Below, piece after piece: positions 8,806-17,138 of a DNA stretch of 64,000 nucleotides. This DNA is from Pseudomonas yamanorum. GTDB lineage: Bacteria; Pseudomonadota; Gammaproteobacteria; Pseudomonadales; Pseudomonadaceae. Each line of letters opens with the position of its first letter. Positions within the stretch are counted from its first letter, which is position 1. A model generated the notes under the pieces. It was not told the DNA's origin, did not search any database, and saw only the letters and a program-made list of their open reading frames with translations. The DNA is taken from positions 1 through 64,000 of the forward strand of contig NZ_JACARE010000043.1 of assembly GCF_013386765.1 (NCBI RefSeq), given 5' to 3'. Both the position numbers and the translations under genes were made by a program.

Positions 8806-9291
8806 ATGATCGATGCCGCCATCTACAAACAAGTGATGGGTTCGTTTCCGTCCGGGGTCACCGTGATCACCACGCTCGATGACGACGGGCAAATTGTCGG
8901 GTTGACCGCCAGTGCCTTCAGCTCGTTGTCCATGGACCCGGCCCTGGTGCTGTTCTGCCCCAACTACAGCTCCGACTCCTACCCCGTGCTGATCAAGAAC
9001 AAACGCTTTGCCATCCATGTGCTGTCCGGTGGGCAGCAGAGCGAAGCCTATGCCTTCGCGCGCAAGGGCAAAGACAAGGCGCAGGGTATCGAGTGGACCT
9101 TGAGCGAGCTGGGCAACCCGATCCTCGCCAATGCCACGGCGGTGATCGAATGCGAGTTGTGGCGCGAATATGAAGGCGGCGACCACGCCATCATGGTCGG
9201 TTCGGTGAAGAACCTGATCGTGCCCCAGCAGAACGCCGGGCCACTGGTGTATTGCCACGGCAAGATGGGCGCCCTGCCCGTCATTGCCTGA
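8806..9291 (+). CDS. Flavin reductase (FMN-dependent, HpaC/RutF type)
   Basis: This 161-residue protein is of the flavin_Reduct family, which uses NAD(P)H to make reduced FMN for a partner monooxygenase. Typical features are the N-terminal FPSGVTVITTLDDDGQIVG, the LTASAFSSLSMDPALVLFC segment that lines the flavin, and C-terminal YCHGKMGALPVIA. The ATG follows AGAGGA with normal spacing. No oxygenase lies next to it on the same strand. The luciferase-like monooxygenase at 11469 shares its operator motif and is the obvious partner, with the chemoreceptor gene between them. TgnA/TgnB of trigonelline breakdown is a known example of such a pair; identity with it is not shown here. Confidence 0.88.
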   Translation: MIDAAIYKQVMGSFPSGVTVITTLDDDGQIVGLTASAFSSLSMDPALVLFCPNYSSDSYPVLIKNKRFAIHVLSGGQQSEAYAFARKGKDKAQGIEWTLSELGNPILANATAVIECELWREYEGGDHAIMVGSVKNLIVPQQNAGPLVYCHGKMGALPVIA

Positions 9292-9305
9292 TCGTTGCGC
9301 TGGCA

Positions 9306-9327
9306 GGCGCCCGGCAGGCCGGGCGCC
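9306..9327. terminator. GC-rich hairpin between convergent genes
   Basis: A perfect inverted repeat GGCGCCCGGC / GCCGGGCGCC with a two-base spacer lies between the ends of the flavin reductase (9291) and the chemoreceptor (9334). It has no run of T, so it may be a weak or Rho-assisted terminator, or simply a hairpin separating the convergent transcripts. Confidence 0.45.
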
Positions 9328-9333
9328 CATCGG

Positions 9334-11280
9334 TCATGTGCGAAAACGGCTGACCAACTGATTCAACGTCTGCGACAACGCCGTCAACTGCTGCGCATCC
9401 TGGCGCGTGGAATCGGCCAGGCTCGCCACCAACTGCGCATCCCCGTGAATCTGGCTGATATGCCGATTGATGTCTTCCGCCACCTGGTGCTGCTCTTCGG
9501 CGGCCGTGGCGATTTGCGTATTCATGTCGCGGATCACGTCCACCGACTCGCGAATCAAGCCGAAGCTGGCCCGTGCATCGTTGATCGACACCACCGTTTC
9601 CTGGGACACCTCCAGGCTGGCATGCATCTGCTTGCCCATCTGATGGGTGCGCCGCGCCAGGTTGCCCAGCAGCCCGTCGATCTCGCCGGTGGAGTCTGAG
9701 GTGCGCTTGGCCAAGGCCCGTACCTCGTCCGCCACCACGGCAAATCCACGGCCCTGCTCACCGGCCCGTGCGGCCTCGATGGCGGCGTTCAACGCCAGCA
9801 GGTTGGTCTGCTCGGCGATGGAGCGGATGGTGCCGAGGATCGACTGGATGTCGTTGCTGTCTTTTTCCAGCTGCTCCATGGACTGCGCGCAATGGCCGAC
9901 TTCTTCGCTCAGGCGCCCGACGCTGCTTACCGCCGCGTCGATCTGCTGCTGGCCGGTGTGCGCCTGGCGCTGGCCGTTGTCGGCCGAGTCCGCGGCCTGG
10001 CTGCAGGAACGCGCGACTTCGTTGGAGGTGGCGACCATTTCGTGAAACGCCGTGGAGACCATGTCCACCGCTTCGCGCTGGCGTTCGGCGACCTCGGCCA
10101 TTTCCACCGAGACTTCGGTGGCACTGCCGGAGCTGCTGTGGATCTGTGCGGCCGCCTGGCCAATGCGCTGGATCAGTGTGCGGATGGCTTCAAGGAACTG
10201 GTTGAACCAGCCGGCGAGCTGCGCCGTCTCGTCGCGCCCTTTGACGGGCAGGCGCGCCGTCAGGTCGCCTTCGCCCTGGGCGATGCCTTCCAGCCCGCTG
10301 GCCACGCCGCGAATCGGCTTGACGATCAGCCCGGCAAACCAGGCGCCCACCACCGCAAACAACACCGCGCACACCAGCGCGATGGCCGCAATCAGCCAGG
10401 TGAGCCGCGCTGCGCCGGCCATCACTTCACTTTCCCGCACCACCCCGACAAACCGCCAGCCCAACGCCTTGGACGGCCAGACAAACGCCATGTAGCGTTC
10501 CCCGGCCAACTCGACCTGCACCAGGCCCTGGCCGGCCTCGCTCAGCTGCCGGTAACCGTCGCCCAACTCGCCGAGCTTCTTGAAGTTGTGGGACGGGTCA
10601 TTCGGGTCCACCAGCACTGTGTTATTGGCTTCCATCAACATCAGGTAGCCGCTGTCACCCAGCTTGATCTGTTTGACCAGGTCGGTCAGTTGCTTGAGGG
10701 AAACGTCAATGTTCACCACCCCGCTCGCCTTGCCCTGGCGGTCGTTGAAGCTTTGCACCGTGCTGACCAGCACCACGTCATCGGCGGCCCAGTAATAGGC
10801 CTCGGTGCGCAGGGTCTTGCCGGGTTGCGCCATGGCCGTCTTGTACCAGGGCCGGGTGCGCGGGTCGTAGCTTGCGAGTTTGGGATCGCCCGGCCAGAAC
10901 ACATAACCGCCGTCTTCGGTACCCAATGACAAGTAGGTGTAGGCCCCATGACTCTTGGCCAACCCCTCGAACAGCTTGAACAACTGCTGGTCACGCTCAC
11001 CGGGCGCGACCTGGGCGGCATCGCTGGCCAGGTAGCGTTTCACGTCGCCATTGATGCCCTGCAACTGCGGGTGCGCCGCCAGGTAGGCGACGTTCTGACT
11101 GATGCCTTCGAAAAACAGCTGCATGGCGTTGTCGACCTGGCGAATCTCACGTTCGCTGCCGTCGATAAAGCCGTCCCGTGCCTCATGGCGCACGTTGAGG
11201 ATGATCATCACCGCCACCAGAATAACCGGCAGGCTGGCGATCACCGCAAACGCCAGGATCAATTTTTGTTTTATGTTCAT
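9334..11280 (-). CDS. Methyl-accepting chemotaxis protein with dCACHE sensor
   Basis: This is an inner-membrane chemoreceptor of 648 residues from ATG 11280 (MNIKQKLILAF), preceded by AAGGA. Order: transmembrane segment at residues 8-30, periplasmic double-CACHE domain to about 290, second transmembrane segment (LIAAIALVCAVLFAVVGAW), HAMP, and a cytoplasmic hairpin with the conserved tip QTNLLALNAAIEAARAGEQG. The sensor has YDPRTRPWYKTA followed by a distal Asp (VNIDVSL). This resembles the amine/amino-acid binding motif of dCACHE domains, so an amino acid, amine or betaine ligand is plausible. A longer upstream reading exists but would run through the operator at 11344. Sharing an operator with the permease, reductase and monooxygenase suggests chemotaxis toward their common substrate. 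Confidence 0.9.
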   Translation of the reverse strand: MNIKQKLILAFAVIASLPVILVAVMIILNVRHEARDGFIDGSEREIRQVDNAMQLFFEGISQNVAYLAAHPQLQGINGDVKRYLASDAAQVAPGERDQQLFKLFEGLAKSHGAYTYLSLGTEDGGYVFWPGDPKLASYDPRTRPWYKTAMAQPGKTLRTEAYYWAADDVVLVSTVQSFNDRQGKASGVVNIDVSLKQLTDLVKQIKLGDSGYLMLMEANNTVLVDPNDPSHNFKKLGELGDGYRQLSEAGQGLVQVELAGERYMAFVWPSKALGWRFVGVVRESEVMAGAARLTWLIAAIALVCAVLFAVVGAWFAGLIVKPIRGVASGLEGIAQGEGDLTARLPVKGRDETAQLAGWFNQFLEAIRTLIQRIGQAAAQIHSSSGSATEVSVEMAEVAERQREAVDMVSTAFHEMVATSNEVARSCSQAADSADNGQRQAHTGQQQIDAAVSSVGRLSEEVGHCAQSMEQLEKDSNDIQSILGTIRSIAEQTNLLALNAAIEAARAGEQGRGFAVVADEVRALAKRTSDSTGEIDGLLGNLARRTHQMGKQMHASLEVSQETVVSINDARASFGLIRESVDVIRDMNTQIATAAEEQHQVAEDINRHISQIHGDAQLVASLADSTRQDAQQLTALSQTLNQLVSRFRT

Positions 11281-11343
11281 CGAGCTCGCTTTCCTTGTGA
11301 GGTAAGTGTGCGACCGTTGGAGAGAAAAGTTTTGCGGATATTC

Positions 11344-11362
11344 CGTATTATGGTATACCAAC
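11344..11362. promoter_or_regulatory. Operator copy 3 (TGGTATACCA)
   Basis: CGTATTATGGTATACCAAC is the best copy of the shared palindrome, with a perfect TGGTATACCA core. It lies in the divergent region between the chemoreceptor (start 11280) and the monooxygenase (start 11469), 64 bases from the first and 106 from the second. One bound dimer could control both. Confidence 0.7.
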
Positions 11363-11468
11363 AATCAATCCGCCGAACAGCCGTCATCACTGGCACGCTT
11401 CACATTGGCGAGAGCACTTAAGGGCCCGCAGTCGACAGGCCGATCACAATAGATCCGAGGTAAGCGTC

Positions 11469-12512
11469 ATGAAATTTTCCCTGTTCGTGCACATGGAACG
11501 CTGGGATGAAAGTGTCAGCCATCGCCAGTTGTTCGAAGACTTGACCGAACTGACCCTGATGGCCGAAGCCGGTGGTTTCAGCACAGTCTGGATTGGCGAA
11601 CACCACGCCATGGAATACACCATCTCGCCCAGCCCGATGCCGCTGCTGGCTTACCTCGCAGCCAAGACCAGCACCATTCACCTGGGCGCGGGCACGATCA
11701 TCGCGCCGTTCTGGCACCCGCTGCGGGTGGCAGGCGAATGCGCGCTGCTCGATGTGATCAGCAACGGGCGCATGGAAGTCGGCCTGGCCCGTGGTGCCTA
11801 CCAGGTCGAGTTCGACCGCATGGCCGGCGGCATGCCCGCCTCCAGCGGCGGCCAGGCCCTGCGCGAGATGGTGCCGGTGGTGCGTGCGTTGTGGAAAGGC
11901 GACTACGCCCACGACGGTGACATCTGGAAATTCCCCACCTCCACCAGCGTGCCCAAGCCCATCCAGCAGCCCAACCCGCCGATGTGGATTGCCGCTCGCG
12001 ACCCCGACTCCCACAACTTTGCGGTGGCCAACGGCTGCAACGTGATGGTCACCCCCTTGATGAAGGGCGACGAAGAAGTCCTCGACCTGAAGAACAAGTT
12101 CCAGGCCGCGCTGGACAACAACCCGGACGTACCGCGCCCGCAACTGATGGTGCTGCGCCACACCCACGTGCACGCCGTGGACGACCCTGAAGGCTGGAAA
12201 GTCGGGGCCAAGGCCATCGCCCGGTTTTATCGCACCTTCGATGCCTGGTTCGGCAACAAGACCGTACCGGTCAACGGCTTCCTCGACCCGAGCCCGGAAG
12301 AAAAATTCGCCGGCCGCCCGGAGTTTGAACTGGAGAGCCTGCACAAGACCGCGATGATTGGCACGCCGGAAGAGATCATCCCGCGCATCCAGTATTACCA
12401 GTCCCTGGGGGTCGACGAGTTCAGCTTCTGGTGTGACAACAGCCTGCCCCACGCAGAGAAGAAAAAATCCCTTGAGCTGTTTATCAAGCACGTGGTGCCG
12501 GCATTTCGCTGA
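11469..12512 (+). CDS. Luciferase-like FMNH2-dependent monooxygenase
   Basis: This 347-residue protein has a TIM-barrel bacterial-luciferase/LLM fold. It probably uses reduced FMN and O2 to oxygenate and open a ring or a C-N bond. Visible landmarks are the N-terminal FSLFVHMERWDES, VWIGEHHAMEY, the HPLRVAGECALLDVISNGRMEVGLARG block typical of the family, and the C-terminal MIGTPEEIIPRIQYYQSLGVDEFSFW. The ATG follows GAGG. Reduced FMN would come from the flavin reductase at 8806. The overall type is like the oxygenase subunits of trigonelline (TgnB) or pyrimidine (RutA) cleavage systems. From memory the N-terminus is especially TgnB-like, but this needs a search. A bidirectional terminator follows. 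Confidence 0.88.
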   Translation: MKFSLFVHMERWDESVSHRQLFEDLTELTLMAEAGGFSTVWIGEHHAMEYTISPSPMPLLAYLAAKTSTIHLGAGTIIAPFWHPLRVAGECALLDVISNGRMEVGLARGAYQVEFDRMAGGMPASSGGQALREMVPVVRALWKGDYAHDGDIWKFPTSTSVPKPIQQPNPPMWIAARDPDSHNFAVANGCNVMVTPLMKGDEEVLDLKNKFQAALDNNPDVPRPQLMVLRHTHVHAVDDPEGWKVGAKAIARFYRTFDAWFGNKTVPVNGFLDPSPEEKFAGRPEFELESLHKTAMIGTPEEIIPRIQYYQSLGVDEFSFWCDNSLPHAEKKKSLELFIKHVVPAFR

Positions 12513-12542
12513 GGTCAATCCCTGAGCCGCACACCGCGCCGA

Positions 12543-12575
12543 CAAAAAAAACGCCACTCAATGAGTGGCGTTTTT
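12543..12575. terminator. Bidirectional Rho-independent terminator
   Basis: Stem AACGCCACTC / GAGTGGCGTT (12550-12559 and 12563-12572) with a three-base loop is flanked by an A-run on the left and a T-run on the right. It can end transcription of the monooxygenase gene on the plus strand. On the minus strand it can end the chemoreceptor pseudogene. Confidence 0.85.
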
Positions 12576-12617
12576 CATCCCCTGCTGGACGTCAAGACCA
12601 AGGCCCGGCTCGAAGCG

Positions 12618-13972
12618 CTACCCCACCCAACTGATCGCAGTCTTTGGAATCACCTCGGACTCATCCAGCTTGGAAGCAAACATGCTCACGGCCTCGACCG
12701 CGTCGCTGGTGCCATTGCGAATCTGCAAAATCACCGAGCCGGCTTGATCGGCCAGGGTAACGCCGCGCTGCGCGCCTTCCTGGGTGGCATTCATGCTGAC
12801 GACGGCGTCGCGTGTCTCGGCGAGTATCTTGCTGATCATCTCGGAAATTTCCGCCGTCGAACGACTGGTGCGCCCCGCCAGTTGCCTGACCTCGTCGGCA
12901 ACGACTGCAAACCCGCGCCCTTGATCCCCCGCGCGGGCCGCCTCGATGGCCGCGTTGAGTGCCAGCAGGTTGGTCTGGTCGGCGATCCCGCGAATGGTGT
13001 TGACGATCGCCGTGATCTGCTCGGAGCGATCGCCCAGTTGCCCCACCAATCGCGCGGACGCACCGATATTGTCGGCAATTCGGCGCATCTCGCTGGCCGT
13101 CTCTTGAATGACCTGAGTGCCCTGCTCGGCGAACTTCTCCGTCTCGGCAGAGATATGGTAAGCCCGAGAGGCTCCGCGGGAATCGGCCTCGAATTTCTCG
13201 ACCCGCTCGGTGATATCGCTGGCGAACTTGACGATTTTGGTTAACTTGCCGTCGGCGTCATAGACCGGGTTATAGCTTGCCTCCAGCCACACGACGCGGC
13301 CGTGCTTGCCGAGGCGCTTGAATTGCCCGCTGAAAAACTCACCCGCATTCAGGCGACGCCAGAAGTCCGTGTACTCACTGCTGTTAACAAGGCCGGGTTC
13401 GCAAAACAGGCGGTGATGCTTGCCCTGAAGTTCCGCCATCCCATACCCATCACATTCAGAAAGTTTTCGTTGGCAACCAATACATTGCCGCTCAGGTCGA
13501 ATTCGATCACCGCCATGGCCCGGTCCAGCGCCACGAGCTTGCTGCGGGTAGCGGCCTCCTGCGCCACCTTGTCGGTGACGACAAGCGCGTACTTGACGAT
13601 CCTCAACACCTGGCCACGCTCGTCCAGCACCGGGTTGTAACTGGCCTCCAGCCAGACCGTCTGCCCCTCTTTGTTGACCCGCTGAAACGTGCCGGAGACG
13701 AACTTGCCGGCCCGAAGCTCTGCCCAGAACTGGCTGTACGCCGCGCTGTTCGTCAACGCCGGCAAACAAAAGTCCCGGTGTGACTTTGCGCTCCATTCAT
13801 CCGCGCGATACCCCAACGCCTGCAAGAAATTTTCGTTGGCGCGAAGCACCTTGCCGTTCAAGTCGAACTCGACCACGGCCATCGAGCGCTCAAGTGCAGC
13901 CATCAGTCCTTTGTACCCTGCAACATCGGCCGTCCTGGCCGCCAGTTCCGTTTTTAACGTTTTATTGAACAT
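12618..13972 (-). pseudogene. PAS-PAS chemoreceptor (BdlA-like), single-base frameshift
   Basis: This soluble chemoreceptor lacks membrane segments: two PAS domains, then a short MCP signalling hairpin (IADQTNLLALNAAIEAARAG). With the frame repaired it would be about 451 residues, like BdlA, which senses redox or intracellular cues and promotes biofilm dispersal. The N-terminal frame (13972 to about 13445) has ERSMAVVEFDLNG and WLEASYNPVLDERG, and it runs into the second PAS up to FLNVMG. The rest (GMAELQGKHHRLFCEPG onward) continues in another frame to 12618. Comparison of the two PAS repeats suggests one base, probably a T, is missing in ATGGGTATGGG around 13440-13450. This could be a real inactivation, a phase-variation or assembly error. 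Confidence 0.85.
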
Positions 13973-14096
13973 GACGTACCCCTTCAGAGCAGTGGACTCT
14001 AAAGGCGCTATCGGCTGTCAGGCACGGAACTGAACGCAGCTCGCTGAATTTTCATTTGACGTCAATTTAACGACTGAAGCACCGATGTTAAAATAT

Positions 14097-14114
14097 GTTA
14101 TTTGAAAAAATAAC
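14097..14114. promoter_or_regulatory. Perfect inverted repeat upstream of ltnD
   Basis: GTTATTTGAAAAAATAAC is a perfect 7-bp inverted repeat with a 4-base spacer in an AT-rich promoter region, 74 bases before the ltnD start. It is a candidate operator for the DeoR-family regulator at the other end of the cluster. No second copy was seen near that regulator gene. Confidence 0.5.
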
Positions 14115-14187
14115 TTCACATAATCTGATCACTGGTGGATTATCAGCCGTACACGCAACACACCCTGACCACAGAACAGGAACCCCC

Positions 14188-15093
14188 ATGAATAATAAAA
14201 ACGTAGGCGTTATCGGACTTGGCGCGATGGGCCTGGGCATCGCCCGCTCGTTGCTGCGCAACGGCTTCAATGTGCATGCCTGTGACGTGCGCGAAGCCGT
14301 CACCCAACAGTTCGCCAGCGAAGGCGGCGTGGCCTGCAGTTCACCGGCCCATATGGCAGGTGAATGCGATGTGATCATCACCGTGGTGGTGAATGCCGAA
14401 CAGACCGAGACCGTGTTGTTTGGCGAGCACTCAGCGGCCGCTGCATTGCGCCCGGGAAGCCTGGTGATTGGCTGCGCCACGGTGGCACCGACCTACGCCG
14501 TGGAGCTGGGCAAGCGCCTGGCCGACGCCGGGTTGCTGTACCTCGACGCCCCTATCTCCGGGGGGGCCGCCAAGGCCGCCGCCGGCGAAATGACCATGAT
14601 GACTTCCGGCCCGGCCCAGGCCTATGCCAAGGCTGACCACGTTCTCGCGGGCATGGCCGGCAAGGTCTATCGCCTGGGCGACGTGCATGGCCTGGGCTCC
14701 AAGGTCAAGATCATCAACCAGTTGCTGGCGGGCGTGCACATTGCCGCCTCCGCCGAAGCGATGGCGCTGGGGCTGCGCGAAGGGGTCGACGCCGATGCCT
14801 TGTATGAAGTGATCACCCACAGCGCCGGCAACTCCTGGATGTTCGAGAACCGCGTGCCGCACATTCTCAAGGCCGATTACACGCCGTTGTCCGCCGTGGA
14901 TATTTTCGTCAAGGACCTGGGCCTGGTGCTGGATACCGCACGGGCCAGCAAGTTCCCGCTGCCGCTGTCGGCCACCGCACACCAGATGTTCATGCAGGCC
15001 TCCAGCGCGGGGTTCGGGCGTGAAGACGATTCGGCGGTGATCAAGATTTTCCCGGGCATCGAACTGCCGACCGCCAAGCCTGACTCCGTATAA
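14188..15093 (+). CDS. ltnD: L-threonate / 2-hydroxy-acid dehydrogenase
   Basis: LtnD oxidises L-threonate (or a related C4 sugar acid) at C2 with NAD. The 301-residue protein starts at ATG 14188 after ACAGG. It belongs to the 3-hydroxyisobutyrate dehydrogenase family: nucleotide-binding GVIGLGAMGLGIARSLLRNG, substrate motif DAPISGGAAKAAAGEMTMM, and the KVKIINQLLAG segment with the catalytic Lys. The following genes otnK, otnC, a GntP-family permease and otnI are the known partners for four-carbon acid-sugar catabolism. That makes LtnD a better call than a generic dehydrogenase. The exact stereochemistry (threonate, erythronate) is not readable. Confidence 0.9.
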   Translation: MNNKNVGVIGLGAMGLGIARSLLRNGFNVHACDVREAVTQQFASEGGVACSSPAHMAGECDVIITVVVNAEQTETVLFGEHSAAAALRPGSLVIGCATVAPTYAVELGKRLADAGLLYLDAPISGGAAKAAAGEMTMMTSGPAQAYAKADHVLAGMAGKVYRLGDVHGLGSKVKIINQLLAGVHIAASAEAMALGLREGVDADALYEVITHSAGNSWMFENRVPHILKADYTPLSAVDIFVKDLGLVLDTARASKFPLPLSATAHQMFMQASSAGFGREDDSAVIKIFPGIELPTAKPDSV

Positions 15094-15103
15094 GGACCGC
15101 TCC

Positions 15104-16396
15104 ATGAACCGACCTGCCGCACGCCCCTTGCTGGGCTGCATCGCCGACGATTTCACCGGGGCCACCGACCTCGCCAACATGCTGGTGCGCGGCGGAATGC
15201 GCACCGTGCAGAGCATTGGCATCCCGAGCGACGAAGTCGCGGCCGGGCTGGACGCCGATGCCATCGTCATTGCCCTGAAATCCCGCACCCTGCCGGTTGC
15301 CGAGGCCGTCGCCGACTCCTTGGCGGCCCTGGAATGGCTGCGCGCACAGGGTTGCGAGCAGATTTTCTTCAAGTACTGCTCCACGTTCGATTCGACGCCC
15401 GCCGGCAATATCGGCCAGGTCAGCGAAGCGCTGCTCAAGGCGTTGGGCAGTGACTTCACCCTCGCCTGCCCGGCGTTTCCGGAAAACGGTCGGACGATTT
15501 TCCGCGGCCATCTGTTCGTGCAAGACCAGTTACTCAACGAGTCGGGCATGCAGCACCATCCGCTCACCCCCATGACCGATGCCAACCTGGTGCGCGTGCT
15601 GCAATCGCAAACCTCACACAAGGTCGGCCTGCTGCGCTACGACAGCATCGCCCAGGGCGTGTCGCAGGTTCGCGAGAAGATCGCCGAGCTGCGCGCCCAG
15701 GGTGTCGGCATGGCGGTTGCCGATGCCCTGTCCGACCAGGACCTTTATACCCTCGGCGCTGCCTGCGCCGACTTGCCCCTGTTGACCGGCGGCTCGGGCC
15801 TAGCCCTGGGGCTTCCGGAAAACTTCCGCCGTGCCGGCAAGCTGCGCGACTTCGATCCGGCCTCGCTGCCAACCGTGAAAGGCGGCGAAGTGGTGCTGGC
15901 TGGCAGTGCGTCGATCGCCACCAACGGCCAGGTTGCCGCCTGGATCGAGGCCGGGCGTCCGGCGCTGCGCATCGACCCGCTGGCCCTGGCGGCCGCAGAG
16001 CCGGTGGTGGCAAACGCCGTGGCCTTTGCGCGCAACCAACCACACACCGTATTGATCTACGCCACCAGCACCCCGGACGAGGTCAAGGCCGTCCAGCAAC
16101 AACTGGGCGTCGAGCGGGCCGGTGAGCTGGTAGAGAACGCCCTGGGCGCCATCGCCCACGCCCTTCGCGACAGCGGCGTGCGGCGCTTTGTGGTGGCCGG
16201 CGGTGAAACCTCCGGTGCCGTGGTGAAAGCCCTCGGCGTACACCTGTTGCAGATTGGCGCACAGATCGACCCCGGCGTACCGGCCACCGTCAGCAACAGC
16301 GCCGAGCCGCTGGCGCTGGCCCTCAAGTCCGGCAACTTCGGCGGCCGGGACTTTTTCGACAAGGCCCTGAAGCAACTGGCCGGAGGTGCGCAATGA
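15104..16396 (+). CDS. otnK: 3-oxo-tetronate kinase (four-carbon acid sugar kinase)
   Basis: OtnK phosphorylates 3-oxo-tetronate at O4 using ATP. The 430-residue protein has the two-part DUF1537 layout. The N-terminal sugar-binding domain begins LLGCIADDFTGATDLANML. The C-terminal nucleotide-binding domain includes VLAGSASIATNGQVAAW and VVAGGETSGAVVKALG. It starts 11 bases after ltnD with AAGGA upstream and overlaps otnC by four bases (ATGA), indicating an operon with coupled translation. Its product is the substrate of OtnC. Confidence 0.92.
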   Translation: MNRPAARPLLGCIADDFTGATDLANMLVRGGMRTVQSIGIPSDEVAAGLDADAIVIALKSRTLPVAEAVADSLAALEWLRAQGCEQIFFKYCSTFDSTPAGNIGQVSEALLKALGSDFTLACPAFPENGRTIFRGHLFVQDQLLNESGMQHHPLTPMTDANLVRVLQSQTSHKVGLLRYDSIAQGVSQVREKIAELRAQGVGMAVADALSDQDLYTLGAACADLPLLTGGSGLALGLPENFRRAGKLRDFDPASLPTVKGGEVVLAGSASIATNGQVAAWIEAGRPALRIDPLALAAAEPVVANAVAFARNQPHTVLIYATSTPDEVKAVQQQLGVERAGELVENALGAIAHALRDSGVRRFVVAGGETSGAVVKALGVHLLQIGAQIDPGVPATVSNSAEPLALALKSGNFGGRDFFDKALKQLAGGAQ

Positions 16397-17031
16397 GTCG
16401 CGAAAACGCTCTGCGCGAGGAGATTTGTACGGTCGGGCACAGCCTCTACCAGCGCGGGTTTACCGTGGGCAGCGCCGGCAATATCAGCGCCCGGCTCGAT
16501 GACGGCTGGCTGATCACCCCCACCGACGCCTGCCTTGGGCGCCTGGACCCGGCGGCGATCGCCAAGGTCGATCTGACGGGCAAATGGGTCTCGGGTGACA
16601 AGCCCTCGAAGACCCTGGCCCTGCATCGCCAGGTCTACGATCGCAACCCCGGGGTCGGTGGCGTGGTGCATACCCACTCCACCCACCTGGTGGCACTGAC
16701 GCTTGCCGGCGTGTGGAGCCAGGACGACATCCTGCCGCCGCTGACGCCGTATCAAGTGATGAAGGTCGGTCATATCCCGCTGATCAACTATCAACGCCCT
16801 GGCGCACCCAATGTCGCCGAACAGGTGGCGCAGCTCGCCAACCGCGTGCGTGGCGTGATGCTCGAGCGCCTGGGGCCGGTGGTCTGGGAAAGCTCCGTGT
16901 CCAGGGCCAGCTATGCCCTCGAAGAACTCGAAGAAACCGCACGGCTTTGGCTGATGAGCAACCCGCGCCCGGCGCCACTGGACCAGGCCGCCCTGGACGA
17001 ACTGCGGGAGACGTTCGGCGCCCAGTGGTAG
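16393..17031 (+). CDS. otnC: 3-oxo-tetronate 4-phosphate decarboxylase
   Basis: OtnC is a class II aldolase-fold enzyme that decarboxylates 3-oxo-tetronate 4-phosphate to dihydroxyacetone phosphate and CO2. The 212 residues contain SAGNISARLDDGWLITPTD near the start and the metal-binding VVHTHSTHLVAL (two His) in the middle; metal is expected to be a divalent cation. The gene overlaps otnK by four bases. Length and neighbours match characterised OtnC rather than fuculose or ribulose phosphate aldolases of the same fold. Confidence 0.9.
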   Translation: MSRENALREEICTVGHSLYQRGFTVGSAGNISARLDDGWLITPTDACLGRLDPAAIAKVDLTGKWVSGDKPSKTLALHRQVYDRNPGVGGVVHTHSTHLVALTLAGVWSQDDILPPLTPYQVMKVGHIPLINYQRPGAPNVAEQVAQLANRVRGVMLERLGPVVWESSVSRASYALEELEETARLWLMSNPRPAPLDQAALDELRETFGAQW

Positions 17032-17138
17032 GCCCCGGGATTTACCCGCAACCCCCTTGATGCACGCCTTCGCGACGAGAGGCAGCCAAGCTGTCGCGAC
17101 AACGTGCCTGAACAATAAAAACAACAGGACATTCCAGC

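Noticed and set aside
9306..9327. Calling the GC-rich hairpin a proven intrinsic terminator
   Set aside because: The stem is perfect, but there is no T-run on either side; listed as a hairpin with limited confidence.
11469..12512. Naming the monooxygenase tgnB (trigonelline)
   Set aside because: Resemblance is from memory only; the downstream tgn enzymes are not in the window and the adjoining sox/fol genes suggest a different route.
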